From assembly GCF_005144585.1 (NCBI RefSeq), contig NZ_SSMQ01000054.1, positions 22,444-86,443 on the forward strand: a DNA stretch of 64,000 bases, read 5' to 3'. Below the pieces are notes generated by a model, which saw nothing but the letters and a program-made list of their open reading frames with translations, was not told where the DNA came from and did not search any database. Within the stretch, counting starts at the first letter, position 1; each line of letters opens with the position of its first letter. Source of the stretch: Polyangium fumosum. Lineage in GTDB: Bacteria > Myxococcota_A > Polyangia > Polyangiales > Polyangiaceae. The translations under genes and the position numbers were made by a program. Below are positions 16,188 through 23,956 of this stretch, in pieces.

Positions 16188-17882
16188 TCAGAACGCGATG
16201 TCGTTGGCGAGCGCGACGGCGAGCGTGCGATCCTCCTCGTCCCGCACGAGGTCCACGCCCCGCGTGAGGAATCGCAGCGCCGCGGCCCGCGGCCGGCCGT
16301 CCTTCTCGTGCACGAGCGCGTACGACGCGTGCCCCACGAGCAGCGCGAGCTCGTAGGCGCGGCCGAGCGTCAACGCGAACCGCCGCGCGCCCGCCTCCAC
16401 CCCGAGCGGATCCTTCTGAAACGTCGAAGCGAGCCACCGCGCCGCGTGCATCGCCGCGGCCACCGCCGCCTCGCCCGCCTTCCGGAGCGCGTCGTCCGGC
16501 GCCGCCGCCACGAGCGATCGCATATCCGCGAGCAAATCCTCGAGCGGCCCCTCCTTTTGCAAAGCGCGCAGCGTGTCGAGCGAGAGCACGTTCGTCGTCC
16601 CCTCCCAGATCGGCAGCACCTGCGCATCCCGATACAGCCGCGGGATCCCCGTATCCTCCACGTACCCGGCGCCGCCGAAGCATTCGAGCACCTCGCTCAG
16701 CACCGTGACCGCCTGCTTGCCCGTCGTCAGCTTCGCGAGCGGCGTCACGAGCCGCAACAGGCGCGCCTCCGACTCTGTGATCACCCCCGCCTCCTCGCGC
16801 CCGAGCAGCTCGACCGCGCGGAACGCGAGGTGGAACGCCCCCTCCGCCTCCGCCGCGAGGTCCGCGAGCGTATCGACGTGCAACGGTTTGTCCGAAAGCG
16901 GCGCGCCGAACTGCACCCGGCGACGCGCGTAATCCCGGGCGAGCGCGATCCCGCGCCGCATCCCCGCCGCCGCGCAGACCGCATTCCACGTCCGCGTCAC
17001 GTTCAGCATCGGCGAGATGTTCCGGATCCCGTCCCCGAGCCCCTTCACCGGCACCGCCAACGCCCCCGCGAGCGTCAGCTCCGCCGTCGGCACCTTCCGC
17101 GTCCCGAATTTGTCCTTCAGCCGATTGACCTCGATCCCGTTCATCCGCCCGTCCGGCCCGAACACCTCCACGTAAAACAGCGCGAGCCCGCGGCCCCCGG
17201 GCGGGTTGCCCTCCGGGCGGCCCAGCGTCAGCGCCATCTGCGACGTCGTCGCCGACGTGAACCATTTCGTCCCGTAGAGCCGGTAGTTCCCCTCCGCGTC
17301 CTTGCGCGCCTCCGTCTCCGAGAGCCCCACGTCGCTCCCGCCGGTCCGCTCCGTCATCCATTGCCCGCTCGTCCAGGCCTTCGCCGGATCCCGGCTCGTC
17401 AGGCGCGCGAAGGCCCTCGCCGCAAAATCGTTCTCGTCGCGCACGTCGCGGTGCGAGAGCAGCGTCTTCGCCGCGCCGTCCGTCATCGCGAGCGGACAGG
17501 TATACACGTCGGTCGAGGCATCAAAAAGGTAGACCAGGGCAAACTGGTGCACACGCGACACCGCGCCGCCCCGCTTTTCGTAGGCCGTCGCGACGACGCC
17601 TTGTTCACTCGCGATCCGCGCCGCCCGCTTCCAGAGCGGCGTCACCTCGATCTGATCGATGCGGTGCCCCCACGCGTCCCACTGCGTCAGCTTCGGCTCG
17701 TTCAGGCGGTCTTCGAGCTGGAGCCGGTAGAGCTCGCCGCCGGCGAGCTCGCCCATCTCGCGGAGCCCGGGCTCGGCTTCGCGGAGGACGTCCGGCGGAA
17801 GCACACGCCGGAGGAGCGAACGCAGGACGCGGTCGTCGTCGTACTGGTTACCGATCGAGGGGGGAGCTTGGTAGAACGCCAT
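16188..17882 (-). CDS. AidB-like acyl-CoA dehydrogenase
   Basis: A 564-residue FAD-dependent acyl-CoA dehydrogenase with the long N-terminal domain of the AidB/ACAD11-like branch (MAFYQAPPSIGNQYDDDR at the start). FAD/substrate motifs are CPLAMTDGAAKTL, QWMTERTGGSDVG, YGTKWFTSATTS and LECFGGAGYVEDTGIPRLYRD, written here in part, with the ARRRVQFG segment. The catalytic base region GAGYVED matches AidB relatives. ATG 17882 begins the AidB-like N-terminus; upstream codons are Arg-rich and not conserved in style. It is the first gene of an operon with the CoA ligase, suggesting oxidation of a CoA ester made by that ligase. An adaptive-response role as in E. coli AidB is not implied. Confidence 0.85.
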   Translation of the reverse strand: MAFYQAPPSIGNQYDDDRVLRSLLRRVLPPDVLREAEPGLREMGELAGGELYRLQLEDRLNEPKLTQWDAWGHRIDQIEVTPLWKRAARIASEQGVVATAYEKRGGAVSRVHQFALVYLFDASTDVYTCPLAMTDGAAKTLLSHRDVRDENDFAARAFARLTSRDPAKAWTSGQWMTERTGGSDVGLSETEARKDAEGNYRLYGTKWFTSATTSQMALTLGRPEGNPPGGRGLALFYVEVFGPDGRMNGIEVNRLKDKFGTRKVPTAELTLAGALAVPVKGLGDGIRNISPMLNVTRTWNAVCAAAGMRRGIALARDYARRRVQFGAPLSDKPLHVDTLADLAAEAEGAFHLAFRAVELLGREEAGVITESEARLLRLVTPLAKLTTGKQAVTVLSEVLECFGGAGYVEDTGIPRLYRDAQVLPIWEGTTNVLSLDTLRALQKEGPLEDLLADMRSLVAAAPDDALRKAGEAAVAAAMHAARWLASTFQKDPLGVEAGARRFALTLGRAYELALLVGHASYALVHEKDGRPRAAALRFLTRGVDLVRDEEDRTLAVALANDIAF

Positions 17883-17947
17883 CGCGCGGGGGAGTATACG
17901 CAAAATCGGCTTCCAGCGTGGCGCAGAATCGACTACGGACGCGTTCC

Positions 17948-19096
17948 ATGCACGTCGGCCGGTTTTCCCTCGCACTCGTTCTCTCGATCGCCTCCCTCGC
18001 CGCGGGTTGCGGCGCTTCCACGCCTCCGCCCGCCTCCGACGCCACGAAGGCACCCGCGAAATCCGCGGCGCCCGCGCCCGCGCCCGAGGGCGAAGCGGCG
18101 GCCGAGGCGCCTTCCTCCGAGGAGGGCGAAGAGGAGGCCAAGCCCCCGGAGCCGAGCTTCGCGGAGCTGCGCAAGGCCGTGATGGCCTGCTCTGTCGGGG
18201 AGAACGGCTCGCTCGACGACTGCGAAGCCTACCAGCAATGGAGCGACGCGGAGCAAGCGTTCGAGAATGGCAAGGCGACCCCGGAGCTCCTGAAGATGCT
18301 CGGGAGCCAGGATCCCAAGGAGCGACGCGTCGCGGCCGAGAAGCTCGACCGGACGCTGACCGAAGAGACCGCCGACGCCGCGCAGGTCGACGCCGTGCTC
18401 AACCTGGCCGAGAAGGAGCGCGACGAGAACCTCGTCGAGCTGTTCGGGCGGCTCGTCGGCGGCCTCCCCCTCGTCAAGGTGGGCAAAATCGACAGGGCGA
18501 TCGCGATCGCCAAGGCGCACCCGGCATCGGATTACACGGACGGGTTCCTGCGCATCGTGGGCTTTGGCTCCACGAATCGTGACCCCAAGGTCGTGGCTTA
18601 CGCGAGCGAGGCCAGCAAAGACGCGTCCTCCACGCGGCGCGCCTACGCGCTGAATGCGCTCAGCGACCTCGCCCCGTATTTCCCCGACGAAGCCTGCAAG
18701 GTCATCAACGCCCTTCGCGCCGACAAGGACGATTTCGTCAAGAGCCGCGCGTCAGAGCGGATCGCCTCGATCGGCAAGTGCGCGTCCTTCACGGACAAGC
18801 TCCTCGACGACCTCGCCACCGTCGACGTGAAGAAAAACGTCAGCTTCGAGATGGGAATGGCGCTGCAAAAGGTCTGCAAGCGGAGCGACCTCACGCCCGC
18901 CCAGCGCAAGAAGGGGAGCAAGGCCGCCCGCCGCCTCACGGACGCCACCACCGTCCACGCGAACACGCGCTCGTACGCGATGGAGGCCGCCATCGGCTGT
19001 GATCCCAAGGATGGCCCGGCCTACGTCGCCAAGTTCAAGAACGACAAGGACAAGACCATCGCCGGTCAAGCGACCGCGCTCACCACCCCCAAATGA
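17948..19096 (+). CDS. Lipoprotein of unknown function, HEAT-like helical body
   Basis: A 382-residue lipoprotein. The signal peptide ends SLAAGC (lipobox LAAGC), followed by a Pro/Ala/Glu-rich linker to about residue 80. The rest is alpha-helical with repeated patterns of 35-40 residues, such as LKMLGSQDPKERRVAAEKL and YALNALSDLAPYFPDEACKV, which recall HEAT-type repeats and imply a scaffolding role. Cysteines near FAELRKAVMACSVGENGS may pair. Start is ATG 17948; an upstream in-frame GTG (17918) would overlap the divergent promoter region. Its stop is 10 bases from that of the convergent Nudix gene. Confidence 0.72.
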   Translation: MHVGRFSLALVLSIASLAAGCGASTPPPASDATKAPAKSAAPAPAPEGEAAAEAPSSEEGEEEAKPPEPSFAELRKAVMACSVGENGSLDDCEAYQQWSDAEQAFENGKATPELLKMLGSQDPKERRVAAEKLDRTLTEETADAAQVDAVLNLAEKERDENLVELFGRLVGGLPLVKVGKIDRAIAIAKAHPASDYTDGFLRIVGFGSTNRDPKVVAYASEASKDASSTRRAYALNALSDLAPYFPDEACKVINALRADKDDFVKSRASERIASIGKCASFTDKLLDDLATVDVKKNVSFEMGMALQKVCKRSDLTPAQRKKGSKAARRLTDATTVHANTRSYAMEAAIGCDPKDGPAYVAKFKNDKDKTIAGQATALTTPK

Positions 19097-19106
19097 GCAA
19101 TCGCTT

Positions 19107-19577
19107 TTAACGCCGGGGCGCCCACGCGGCGCCCTCGTACGTGAGCACGGAGAGCGGGTACGAGGGGGCGCCCGCCGCGACCGCATTCAGGATCTCGCGC
19201 GCCTCCTCCCCGCGCAGGGACAACCCCGCGAGCTCCTCCAGCTTCACCCACCGGGCGCCGAGCGAGTGCTCGTCCGGCTCGCTCTTCGGCGTCGAATCGC
19301 CGTCGGGCCTCGCCAGGAAAAACACGCGGCAGCGCGCCGTCCCGCTCGGGTGTGGCGAGTGCTCGACGCGCAGGACGCCCTGAATCGCCGCGCGCACGCC
19401 GGCCTCTTCGAGCGTCTCGCGGACGGCGGCGTCGACGATCCGCTCCCCCGGCTCGACGCGCCCGCCGGGCAGGTACCACGTCTGCCCGTGCCCGCGCTCG
19501 TGCACGAGCAAGTACTCGTCACCGCGCCGCACGACGACCATCGCGAAGAACCAAGTAGGGATCGGCCTGCGGGACAC
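19107..19577 (-). CDS. Nudix hydrolase
   Basis: A small Nudix-fold pyrophosphohydrolase. The Nudix box is complete: GRVEPGERIVDAAVRETLEE then AGV, matching Gx5Ex7REUxEExGU. The core begins RRPIPTWFFAMVVVRRGDEYLL and ends TYEGAAWAPRR. The start is uncertain: GTG 19577 fits the domain, ATG 19541 would remove the first strand, and the frame is open to 19772 with non-conserved Arg/Pro-rich sequence. The substrate cannot be deduced. Convergent with the lipoprotein gene at 17948-19096. Confidence 0.8.
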   Translation of the reverse strand: MSRRPIPTWFFAMVVVRRGDEYLLVHERGHGQTWYLPGGRVEPGERIVDAAVRETLEEAGVRAAIQGVLRVEHSPHPSGTARCRVFFLARPDGDSTPKSEPDEHSLGARWVKLEELAGLSLRGEEAREILNAVAAGAPSYPLSVLTYEGAAWAPRR

Positions 19578-19621
19578 CCGTGCAGGATACTCGGCGCTCG
19601 TCAGGAGGGGAAGGCTTCGAT

Positions 19622-19643
19622 GGGCCGGCCAAACGGCCGGCCC
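19622..19643. terminator. Perfect GC hairpin between the island and the Nudix gene
   Basis: GGGCCGGCC (19622-19630) pairs with GGCCGGCCC (19635-19643) around AAAC. It sits upstream of the Nudix gene and downstream of the minus-strand DUF1828 gene, so it could end the island transcript. No T-run is present. Confidence 0.35.
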
Positions 19644-19823
19644 GAAAGACCGGATGAAGCGGGAGAGAGGCGGGGCAGCTAACAGGCTGCGAACGTTATT
19701 GCCTATCGCCCGGCGTCGGGGGCGTGACGGGGGTGTCCACGAGCACGTTGCGGTCTCGCCGATCGAGAACACGCATCGAGGTAGACGGAACGAGATACGT
19801 CCAGACCTCGTTCGTCAACAAAA

Positions 19824-20597
19824 TTACGCGGCCAATGCCTGCACCACCGCGTCTGGGCGCGACCACATCACGATTTGATCCGAGACAGTCTCGAGCAGCT
19901 TGAAGTCTTCCCGGGCCCACACGTCGACGGTATCGTCGAACAGCGATACAAACTGCATTGGGTTGCCAGGCGCCTTGTGGTACGCAAGTTCCGACCATAG
20001 CGTATAGGCGTGATCAACCAAACCCGAGGTGGCAGCACGGCTTCCCGTGCTGAGAACCTGGACCAAAGACAGATGCTTCGGGGCATGCACTTCGAAGTCG
20101 ACGCTGTAATCGCGACCGGAACGCCCGCGCATCTTTCTGCCCCGCTCGAAGGGCAGTTCGTTGGCACGAAGAAGATCCTCTACATCGTCGGTCACCGACT
20201 GCGTTGTTCTCGTGCGCATCGTAAACCAGATGTCGCCTACCCGGCTTGCCGCCTGCCCCAGCCCCAAGACAGCTCCTGCCAACTTTGCTGGTTCCACGTC
20301 TCTCAACACCAGCATGCCATTGAACAGCTCGATTCCATGCGTTTGGCAAACGTCCTGGATCATCTGCTGCTGCTTGGGCGACCTACGACCCGCGCTGGTC
20401 TGCGTCCGTAGCCACCGAAGGCTCTCCCCGAGGTCCGTCACGAGCATCGCGTTCCCCTGCGGGCGCACGAAGATGTCGATGACATCCCCATCGGGGTAGA
20501 GGAGCGGCGTACGCATCCGGATATACGGAGCGTGGGGAGTGCAAACGAAGAGCGCTCCTATTTGTTCCACGACCAGCCTGCACGGTTCGATGTTCAT
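19824..20597 (-). CDS. DUF1828/DUF1829 domain protein
   Basis: A 257-residue soluble protein of unknown function. Residues about 25-125 match the DUF1828 pattern (TPLLYPDGDVIDIFVRPQG, LVTDLGESLRWLR, then a QQMIQDVCQTHGIEL helix and GAVLGLGQAASRVGDIWF). Residues about 130-250 match DUF1829 (VEDLLRANELPFER, GRSGRDYSVDFEVH, LVQVLSTGSRAAT). DUF1828 proteins are typical of accessory regions, phages and mobile islands. The ATG overlaps the TGA of the upstream gene by 4 bases, so the two are translationally coupled. Base composition is clearly lower in GC than the surroundings (20281-20340 counts 50% G+C). Confidence 0.78.
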   Translation of the reverse strand: MNIEPCRLVVEQIGALFVCTPHAPYIRMRTPLLYPDGDVIDIFVRPQGNAMLVTDLGESLRWLRTQTSAGRRSPKQQQMIQDVCQTHGIELFNGMLVLRDVEPAKLAGAVLGLGQAASRVGDIWFTMRTRTTQSVTDDVEDLLRANELPFERGRKMRGRSGRDYSVDFEVHAPKHLSLVQVLSTGSRAATSGLVDHAYTLWSELAYHKAPGNPMQFVSLFDDTVDVWAREDFKLLETVSDQIVMWSRPDAVVQALAA

Positions 20598-21052
20598 GAG
20601 AACGGGTCCATTTCACTTGCAGAGGGCGGCTGGTGCAGCATGCCCCGGTGGGTGATCTTGGCCTCGGCACAGAACTGAGACCAGACCTGAACAGGCTGGG
20701 TCAGCGGAGCGGTGATGTCATCCGGAACGTACGCTTCTTTATCTCGATATCTTTCTTTCCACCGATGTTTGTGTTTCTCGCCGACGAGCACGCCAGAAGG
20801 GTTACGGTGATCCTTGCCCATGTCGAGAGCGTAGATTCGCCCGGCTGCACGGTGGATGAGCGTGTAGGACAGGGAGCCGGAAAGCGGGTTGTAGCTACCT
20901 TTCAAGGTAAGCGGGTGCCCAGCGTTGGACAGCACCTCCACGCGGAACTCGACAGCGGGAGAGTGATCCTCGTCCTCACGCCAAGAGATGTCGCCCTCGA
21001 TGCGCTTGCTGGCGTCGGCGATCATGGCCTCGAACTCGGACTGAGTGAGCAT
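20594..21052 (-). CDS. DUF6978-like small protein, partner of the DUF1828 gene
   Basis: A 152-residue soluble protein beginning MLTQSEFEAMIADASKR. It shows the pattern I associate with DUF6978: an N-terminal helix, then a beta-rich half (LTLKGSYNPLSGSLSYTLIH), GRIYALDMGKDHRNPSG, and a His/Trp-rich block GEKHKHRWKERYRDKEAYVP before DDI and WSQFCAEAKITHRG. I cannot confirm the family without a search. It overlaps the DUF1828 gene by 4 bases and is the first intact gene of that pair. The ATG at 21052 has AGGAGA within TTGAGGAGAAGG upstream. Lower GC than neighbours supports acquisition. Confidence 0.62.
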   Translation of the reverse strand: MLTQSEFEAMIADASKRIEGDISWREDEDHSPAVEFRVEVLSNAGHPLTLKGSYNPLSGSLSYTLIHRAAGRIYALDMGKDHRNPSGVLVGEKHKHRWKERYRDKEAYVPDDITAPLTQPVQVWSQFCAEAKITHRGMLHQPPSASEMDPFS

Positions 21053-21099
21053 GCCTTCTCCTCAAGCGGCCTCATTAACACAAGAAGTTGGAGTTCCTG

Positions 21100-21432
21100 T
21101 CAAGTCCGGAACGGTTGAAGCCCCACCGTCGGCTTCCCACAGACGGCGGTTGCGGCGGCCTGCGCCATGTCCCACGGGCTCCCAGTCGTAGGGGGATCCA
21201 GCCATTCGGTCTGATGAAGGAGTGCCAATCGGATCGTGCACGCGCCCGAGCGCTCGGGCCAGGACGGGACATCCCATGAGGCGCTAAAGAACACCTCGCC
21301 AAGCTCGCCAAGCGGATGCGTCAAGTCGATATGGGGAGTGCAGGCGGCGGTACACGAATACGAGCGCCCTTCGCCCAGCTCGTGCCATACGAGACTGAGC
21401 GCGCGGCGACGGTTCTTACGGACAGCAAACGA
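21100..21432 (-). pseudogene. C-terminal remnant of an unidentified gene
   Basis: Reading from just below 21433 down to a stop at 21100, the minus strand stays open for about 110 codons with protein-like composition: SFAVRKNRRRALSLVWHELG, GRSYSCTAACTPHIDLTHP, GEVFFSASWDVPSWPERS, IRLALLHQTEWLDPPTT, ending VGLQPFRT. No start codon precedes the motif-rich part except a TTG at 21324, and the frame abuts the stop of the gene at 21433-21954. It looks like the 3' end of a gene whose 5' part was lost, lying 47 bases upstream of the DUF6978-like gene. The family is not recognised. Confidence 0.4.
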
Positions 21433-21954
21433 TTATTGCGTACCGGCCCGGACGATCGGCGGGGTGGTCGGGGCGGGCGTCTCCGTCTCCGCCTTCTTCT
21501 TGTTGGCCTTGCGCGTCTTGAGGCCCTTCACGCCGGTCGCCGAGCGGTACGCCCGGGTCTTCTCGTATTTCGCGAGCAGCTCGACGACGCCCGTGGTGCG
21601 CGCGCGCCCCTCGATCAGGTTCGCGATGGCGTGGACGCGGCGTTGCCTGTCGTTGTCGTAAAACGCGCGGCTCTCCTCCAGCAGCTCCACGAGCTTGCGG
21701 GCGGCGGGCAGGATTGCGTCGATATCGTCGATGTGTGCATTGTCGAGCATGATCGCTTCGACCTCCTCCTGCGTGACGCCGGCCTTGGGGCCGACACCGG
21801 CCTGATTGGCAAGGATTTCCCCGACGACGCTGGGATACCCGGGGCGCTCGACGAGCAGCCCGAGCATGCCGCGAGGCGGGAGATCCACGAGGTACGGGCC
21901 GAGCGCCGAGCAATCGAAGACGAGCGAGCCAACGGGGATGGGCGTGACAGGCAT
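21433..21954 (-). CDS. Hypothetical protein
   Basis: A 173-residue soluble protein that I do not recognise. It starts MPVTPIPVGSLVFDCSALGP and has a helical middle (VTQEEVEAIMLDNAHIDDID, then AARKLVELLEESRAFYDNDR), followed by a Lys-rich stretch (RKANKKKAE) and a Pro/Thr-rich tail. GC content is high like the general chromosome, so the island boundary probably lies near 21433. The frame is open to 22019 in another phase, but ATG 21954 gives the best protein-like N-terminus. Confidence 0.55.
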   Translation of the reverse strand: MPVTPIPVGSLVFDCSALGPYLVDLPPRGMLGLLVERPGYPSVVGEILANQAGVGPKAGVTQEEVEAIMLDNAHIDDIDAILPAARKLVELLEESRAFYDNDRQRRVHAIANLIEGRARTTGVVELLAKYEKTRAYRSATGVKGLKTRKANKKKAETETPAPTTPPIVRAGTQ

Positions 21955-22136
21955 GGCATTCTCCGAGATCCCTCTCCAGGATCGGCCTCACGCGGGACGC
22001 ATCGAGGTGCGGGGGCCATGGAGATCCTGAAGGGGCAATGATGAGGTTATCGAGCCTTCGGAATCGATGCGTGCTCCTTTGACGCGAGGACTCGAAGACC
22101 CCTACAGACTGAATCTTGCTGATTCATCAAAAGCAT

Positions 22137-22202
22137 CCAGGGGGTCGAGCGAAGGTCTCCAGGGGGTCGAGCGAAGGTCTCCAGGGGGTCGAGCGAAGGT
22201 CT
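22137..22202 (+). repeat. Three perfect tandem 22-bp repeats
   Basis: Three identical, contiguous 22-base units (22137-22158, 22159-22180, 22181-22202), each starting CCAGGGGGTCG and ending AAGGTCT, followed by a broken fourth copy. They form the left part of a repeat array upstream of the Rrf2 gene. No open frame here has protein-like composition in both directions. Confidence 0.9.
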
Positions 22203-22231
22203 CCAGGGGCTCTGCGACCGGGTCGAGACCT

Positions 22232-22378
22232 TCGATCAAAGGTCTCGAGGGACTCGACGACCGGGTCGAGACCTCCGATCGAGGGTCTCGAGACCTTCGA
22301 CGGAAGGTCTCGAGGAGGTCTCGGACCGCGTCGAGCCCCTCGATCAAAGGTCTCGAGGGACTCGACGACCGGGTCGAG
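22232..22378. repeat. Palindrome-rich repeat array upstream of the sulfur operon
   Basis: A 39-base sequence starting TCGATCAAAGG and ending CCGGGTCGAG occurs identically at 22232-22270 and 22340-22378. Within the array GGTCTCGAG occurs four times (22241, 22284, 22306, 22349), and 22284-22295 is the perfect palindrome GGTCTCGAGACC. The 535 bases between 21955 and 22490 hold no convincing gene. The array lies 110-260 bases before the Rrf2 start, so it may bind a regulator or fold as RNA. Confidence 0.8.
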
Positions 22379-22490
22379 GCGGTCGATCGACCGGGTCGAG
22401 GCGGTGGAACCTTGTGCCAAAGAACACATCGCGTCGGTTCAAGCACCCGGGTTCTTTACTTTTCCGATGCGACAACCTAAACCATGCCCC

Positions 22491-22949
22491 GTGAAGCTGT
22501 CCAACAAAGGCCGCTACGGGGTGCGCGCGTTGTTCGACATCGCCTTCCACAACGACGGCCGCCCCACGCAGATCCGCGAGATCGCCGGGCGCGAGATGAT
22601 CCCCGCGCGGTTCCTGGAGCAGATCTTCCAGGACCTGAAGAAGGCCGGCATCCTCGGCGCGAAGCGTGGGCCCCGCGGCGGCTACCACCTCGCGCGGCCC
22701 GCCGCCGAGATCACGATCGGCGACGTCTTCCGCGCGCTCGAAGGACCGATCGTCGTCTGCCCCGCCGAGGACGAAGGCCCGCGCGGCGCCGAGCCCTGCG
22801 GCCCGGACGCGACCGCGGCCGCCTTCAAGGACCTCGCGGTCGCCATCGAAAAAGCCTTCGACGACATCTCCATCGCCGACGTCGTGCGGCGCGGCGAGGC
22901 CCTCGGGCTCCGCCGCGGCGAGAGCGAGCGCGTCGACTTCATCATCTAG
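22491..22949 (+). CDS. Rrf2-family transcriptional regulator (CymR/IscR-like)
   Basis: A 152-residue winged-helix DNA-binding regulator. It starts MKLSNKGRYGVRALFDIA, the classical Rrf2 N-terminus, and continues with IREIAGREMIPARFLEQIF and LGAKRGPRGGYHLARPA (wing). Only two cysteines follow the wing, Cys90 and Cys103, so an IscR-type three-Cys [2Fe-2S] site is not evident; a thiol or CymR-like mode is possible. GTG 22491 is preferred over in-frame ATG 22467 because the family begins at this point; neither has a strong ribosome site. It lies directly before cysK, as expected for a local cysteine regulator. Confidence 0.85.
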   Translation: MKLSNKGRYGVRALFDIAFHNDGRPTQIREIAGREMIPARFLEQIFQDLKKAGILGAKRGPRGGYHLARPAAEITIGDVFRALEGPIVVCPAEDEGPRGAEPCGPDATAAAFKDLAVAIEKAFDDISIADVVRRGEALGLRRGESERVDFII

Positions 22950-22956
22950 GAGCGTG

Positions 22957-23922
22957 ATGCACGAGCCCGGACAAAAGCCTGCATTGCCCTCGCATCCGCG
23001 CGTGGTCGGCTCGGTGCTCGACCTCGTCGGCGACACGCCGCTCTTCGAGATCCAGCGGCTCGACACAGAACATCCGCGCGGCCGTGTCTTCGCGAAGGCC
23101 GAGCAGCAGAACCCGGGCGGCTCCGTGAAGGACCGCATCTGCCTCGCGATGATCGAGGCCGCCGAGGCGAGCGGCGCGCTCGGGCCGGGCGGCGTCGTCG
23201 TCGAGCCGACGAGCGGCAACACGGGGATCGGCCTCGCGCTCGTGTGCGCGGCGAAGAGCTATCGATGCGTGCTCACGATGCCCGCGAGCATGAGCCTCGA
23301 ACGCAGGCAGCTCCTCGAAGCATACGGCGCCGAGGTGATCCTGACCGAGGCCGAAGCGCAGATGGAAGGCGCCATCACGAAGGCGCACGAGATCGTCCGG
23401 ACGACGAAGGGCGCGTTCATGCCGGGGCAGTTCGAGAACCCCGAGAACCCGCGCATCCACGCCGAGAGCACGGCCCGCGAGATCTTGCAGGCGATGGCGA
23501 ACGAGCCGATCCACGCATTCGTCGCGGGCGTCGGCACGGGCGGCACCGTGAGCGGCGTCGGCGCGGTGCTGCGGCAGAAGAGCCCGGCCCCTCGGATCAT
23601 CGCCGTCGAGCCCGAGGCCTGCGCCACGATCTCGCGCGGCGAGCGCGGCCCCACGAAGATCCAGGGCCTCGCGCCGGGGTTCGTCCCCGCGAACTATCGC
23701 CCCGAGCACGTCGACGAGGTGCGCACGGTGAGCGAGCAGGCGGCGTACGACACGAAGGTCGCGCTCGCCCGCAAGGAGGGGCTGCTCGTGGGCATCAGCG
23801 CGGGCGCGGCCGTCCGGGTCGCGCTCGACGTCGCGCGCGAGCTTGGCCCCGGCGCCCACGTGGTCACGGTGCTCTGTGACACGGGGGAGCGGTATTTCAG
23901 CCTCGACGAGTACTTCAAGTAG
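22957..23922 (+). CDS. cysK: Cysteine synthase A (O-acetylserine sulfhydrylase)
   Basis: A 321-residue fold-type II PLP enzyme that makes cysteine from O-acetylserine and sulfide. PLP lysine is Lys58 in NPGGSVKDR; the substrate loop is EPTSGNTGIG; the phosphate-binding loop is GVGTGGTVSGV; GISAGAAV and the C-terminal VVTVLCDTGERYFSLDEY complete the family pattern. The ATG follows the Rrf2 stop by 7 bases with TAGGAGCG as ribosome site, so the two genes are cotranscribed. In CymR systems CysK also acts as co-repressor partner; adjacency makes that plausible but it is inference. Confidence 0.95.
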   Translation: MHEPGQKPALPSHPRVVGSVLDLVGDTPLFEIQRLDTEHPRGRVFAKAEQQNPGGSVKDRICLAMIEAAEASGALGPGGVVVEPTSGNTGIGLALVCAAKSYRCVLTMPASMSLERRQLLEAYGAEVILTEAEAQMEGAITKAHEIVRTTKGAFMPGQFENPENPRIHAESTAREILQAMANEPIHAFVAGVGTGGTVSGVGAVLRQKSPAPRIIAVEPEACATISRGERGPTKIQGLAPGFVPANYRPEHVDEVRTVSEQAAYDTKVALARKEGLLVGISAGAAVRVALDVARELGPGAHVVTVLCDTGERYFSLDEYFK

Positions 23923-23956
23923 CAGCGAGACCCCAAGCACCCACGGAGAGATCCCC

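Noticed and set aside
19654..19878. Small plus-strand open frame of 74 codons near the island edge
   Set aside because: Overlaps the end of the DUF1828 gene in antisense and shows no protein-like features.
21236..21661. Plus-strand open frame of about 140 codons across the island boundary
   Set aside because: It runs antisense to the gene fragment and the 21433-21954 gene and has no motif or ribosome site.
22137..22202. CRISPR-like tandem repeat
   Set aside because: The three 22-bp units abut directly with no unique spacers, and no cas gene is nearby.
22116..22490. N-terminal extension of the Rrf2 protein through the repeat array
   Set aside because: The translated repeats are low-complexity Arg/Ser/Gly and readable on both strands; the Rrf2 fold begins at the GTG at 22491.
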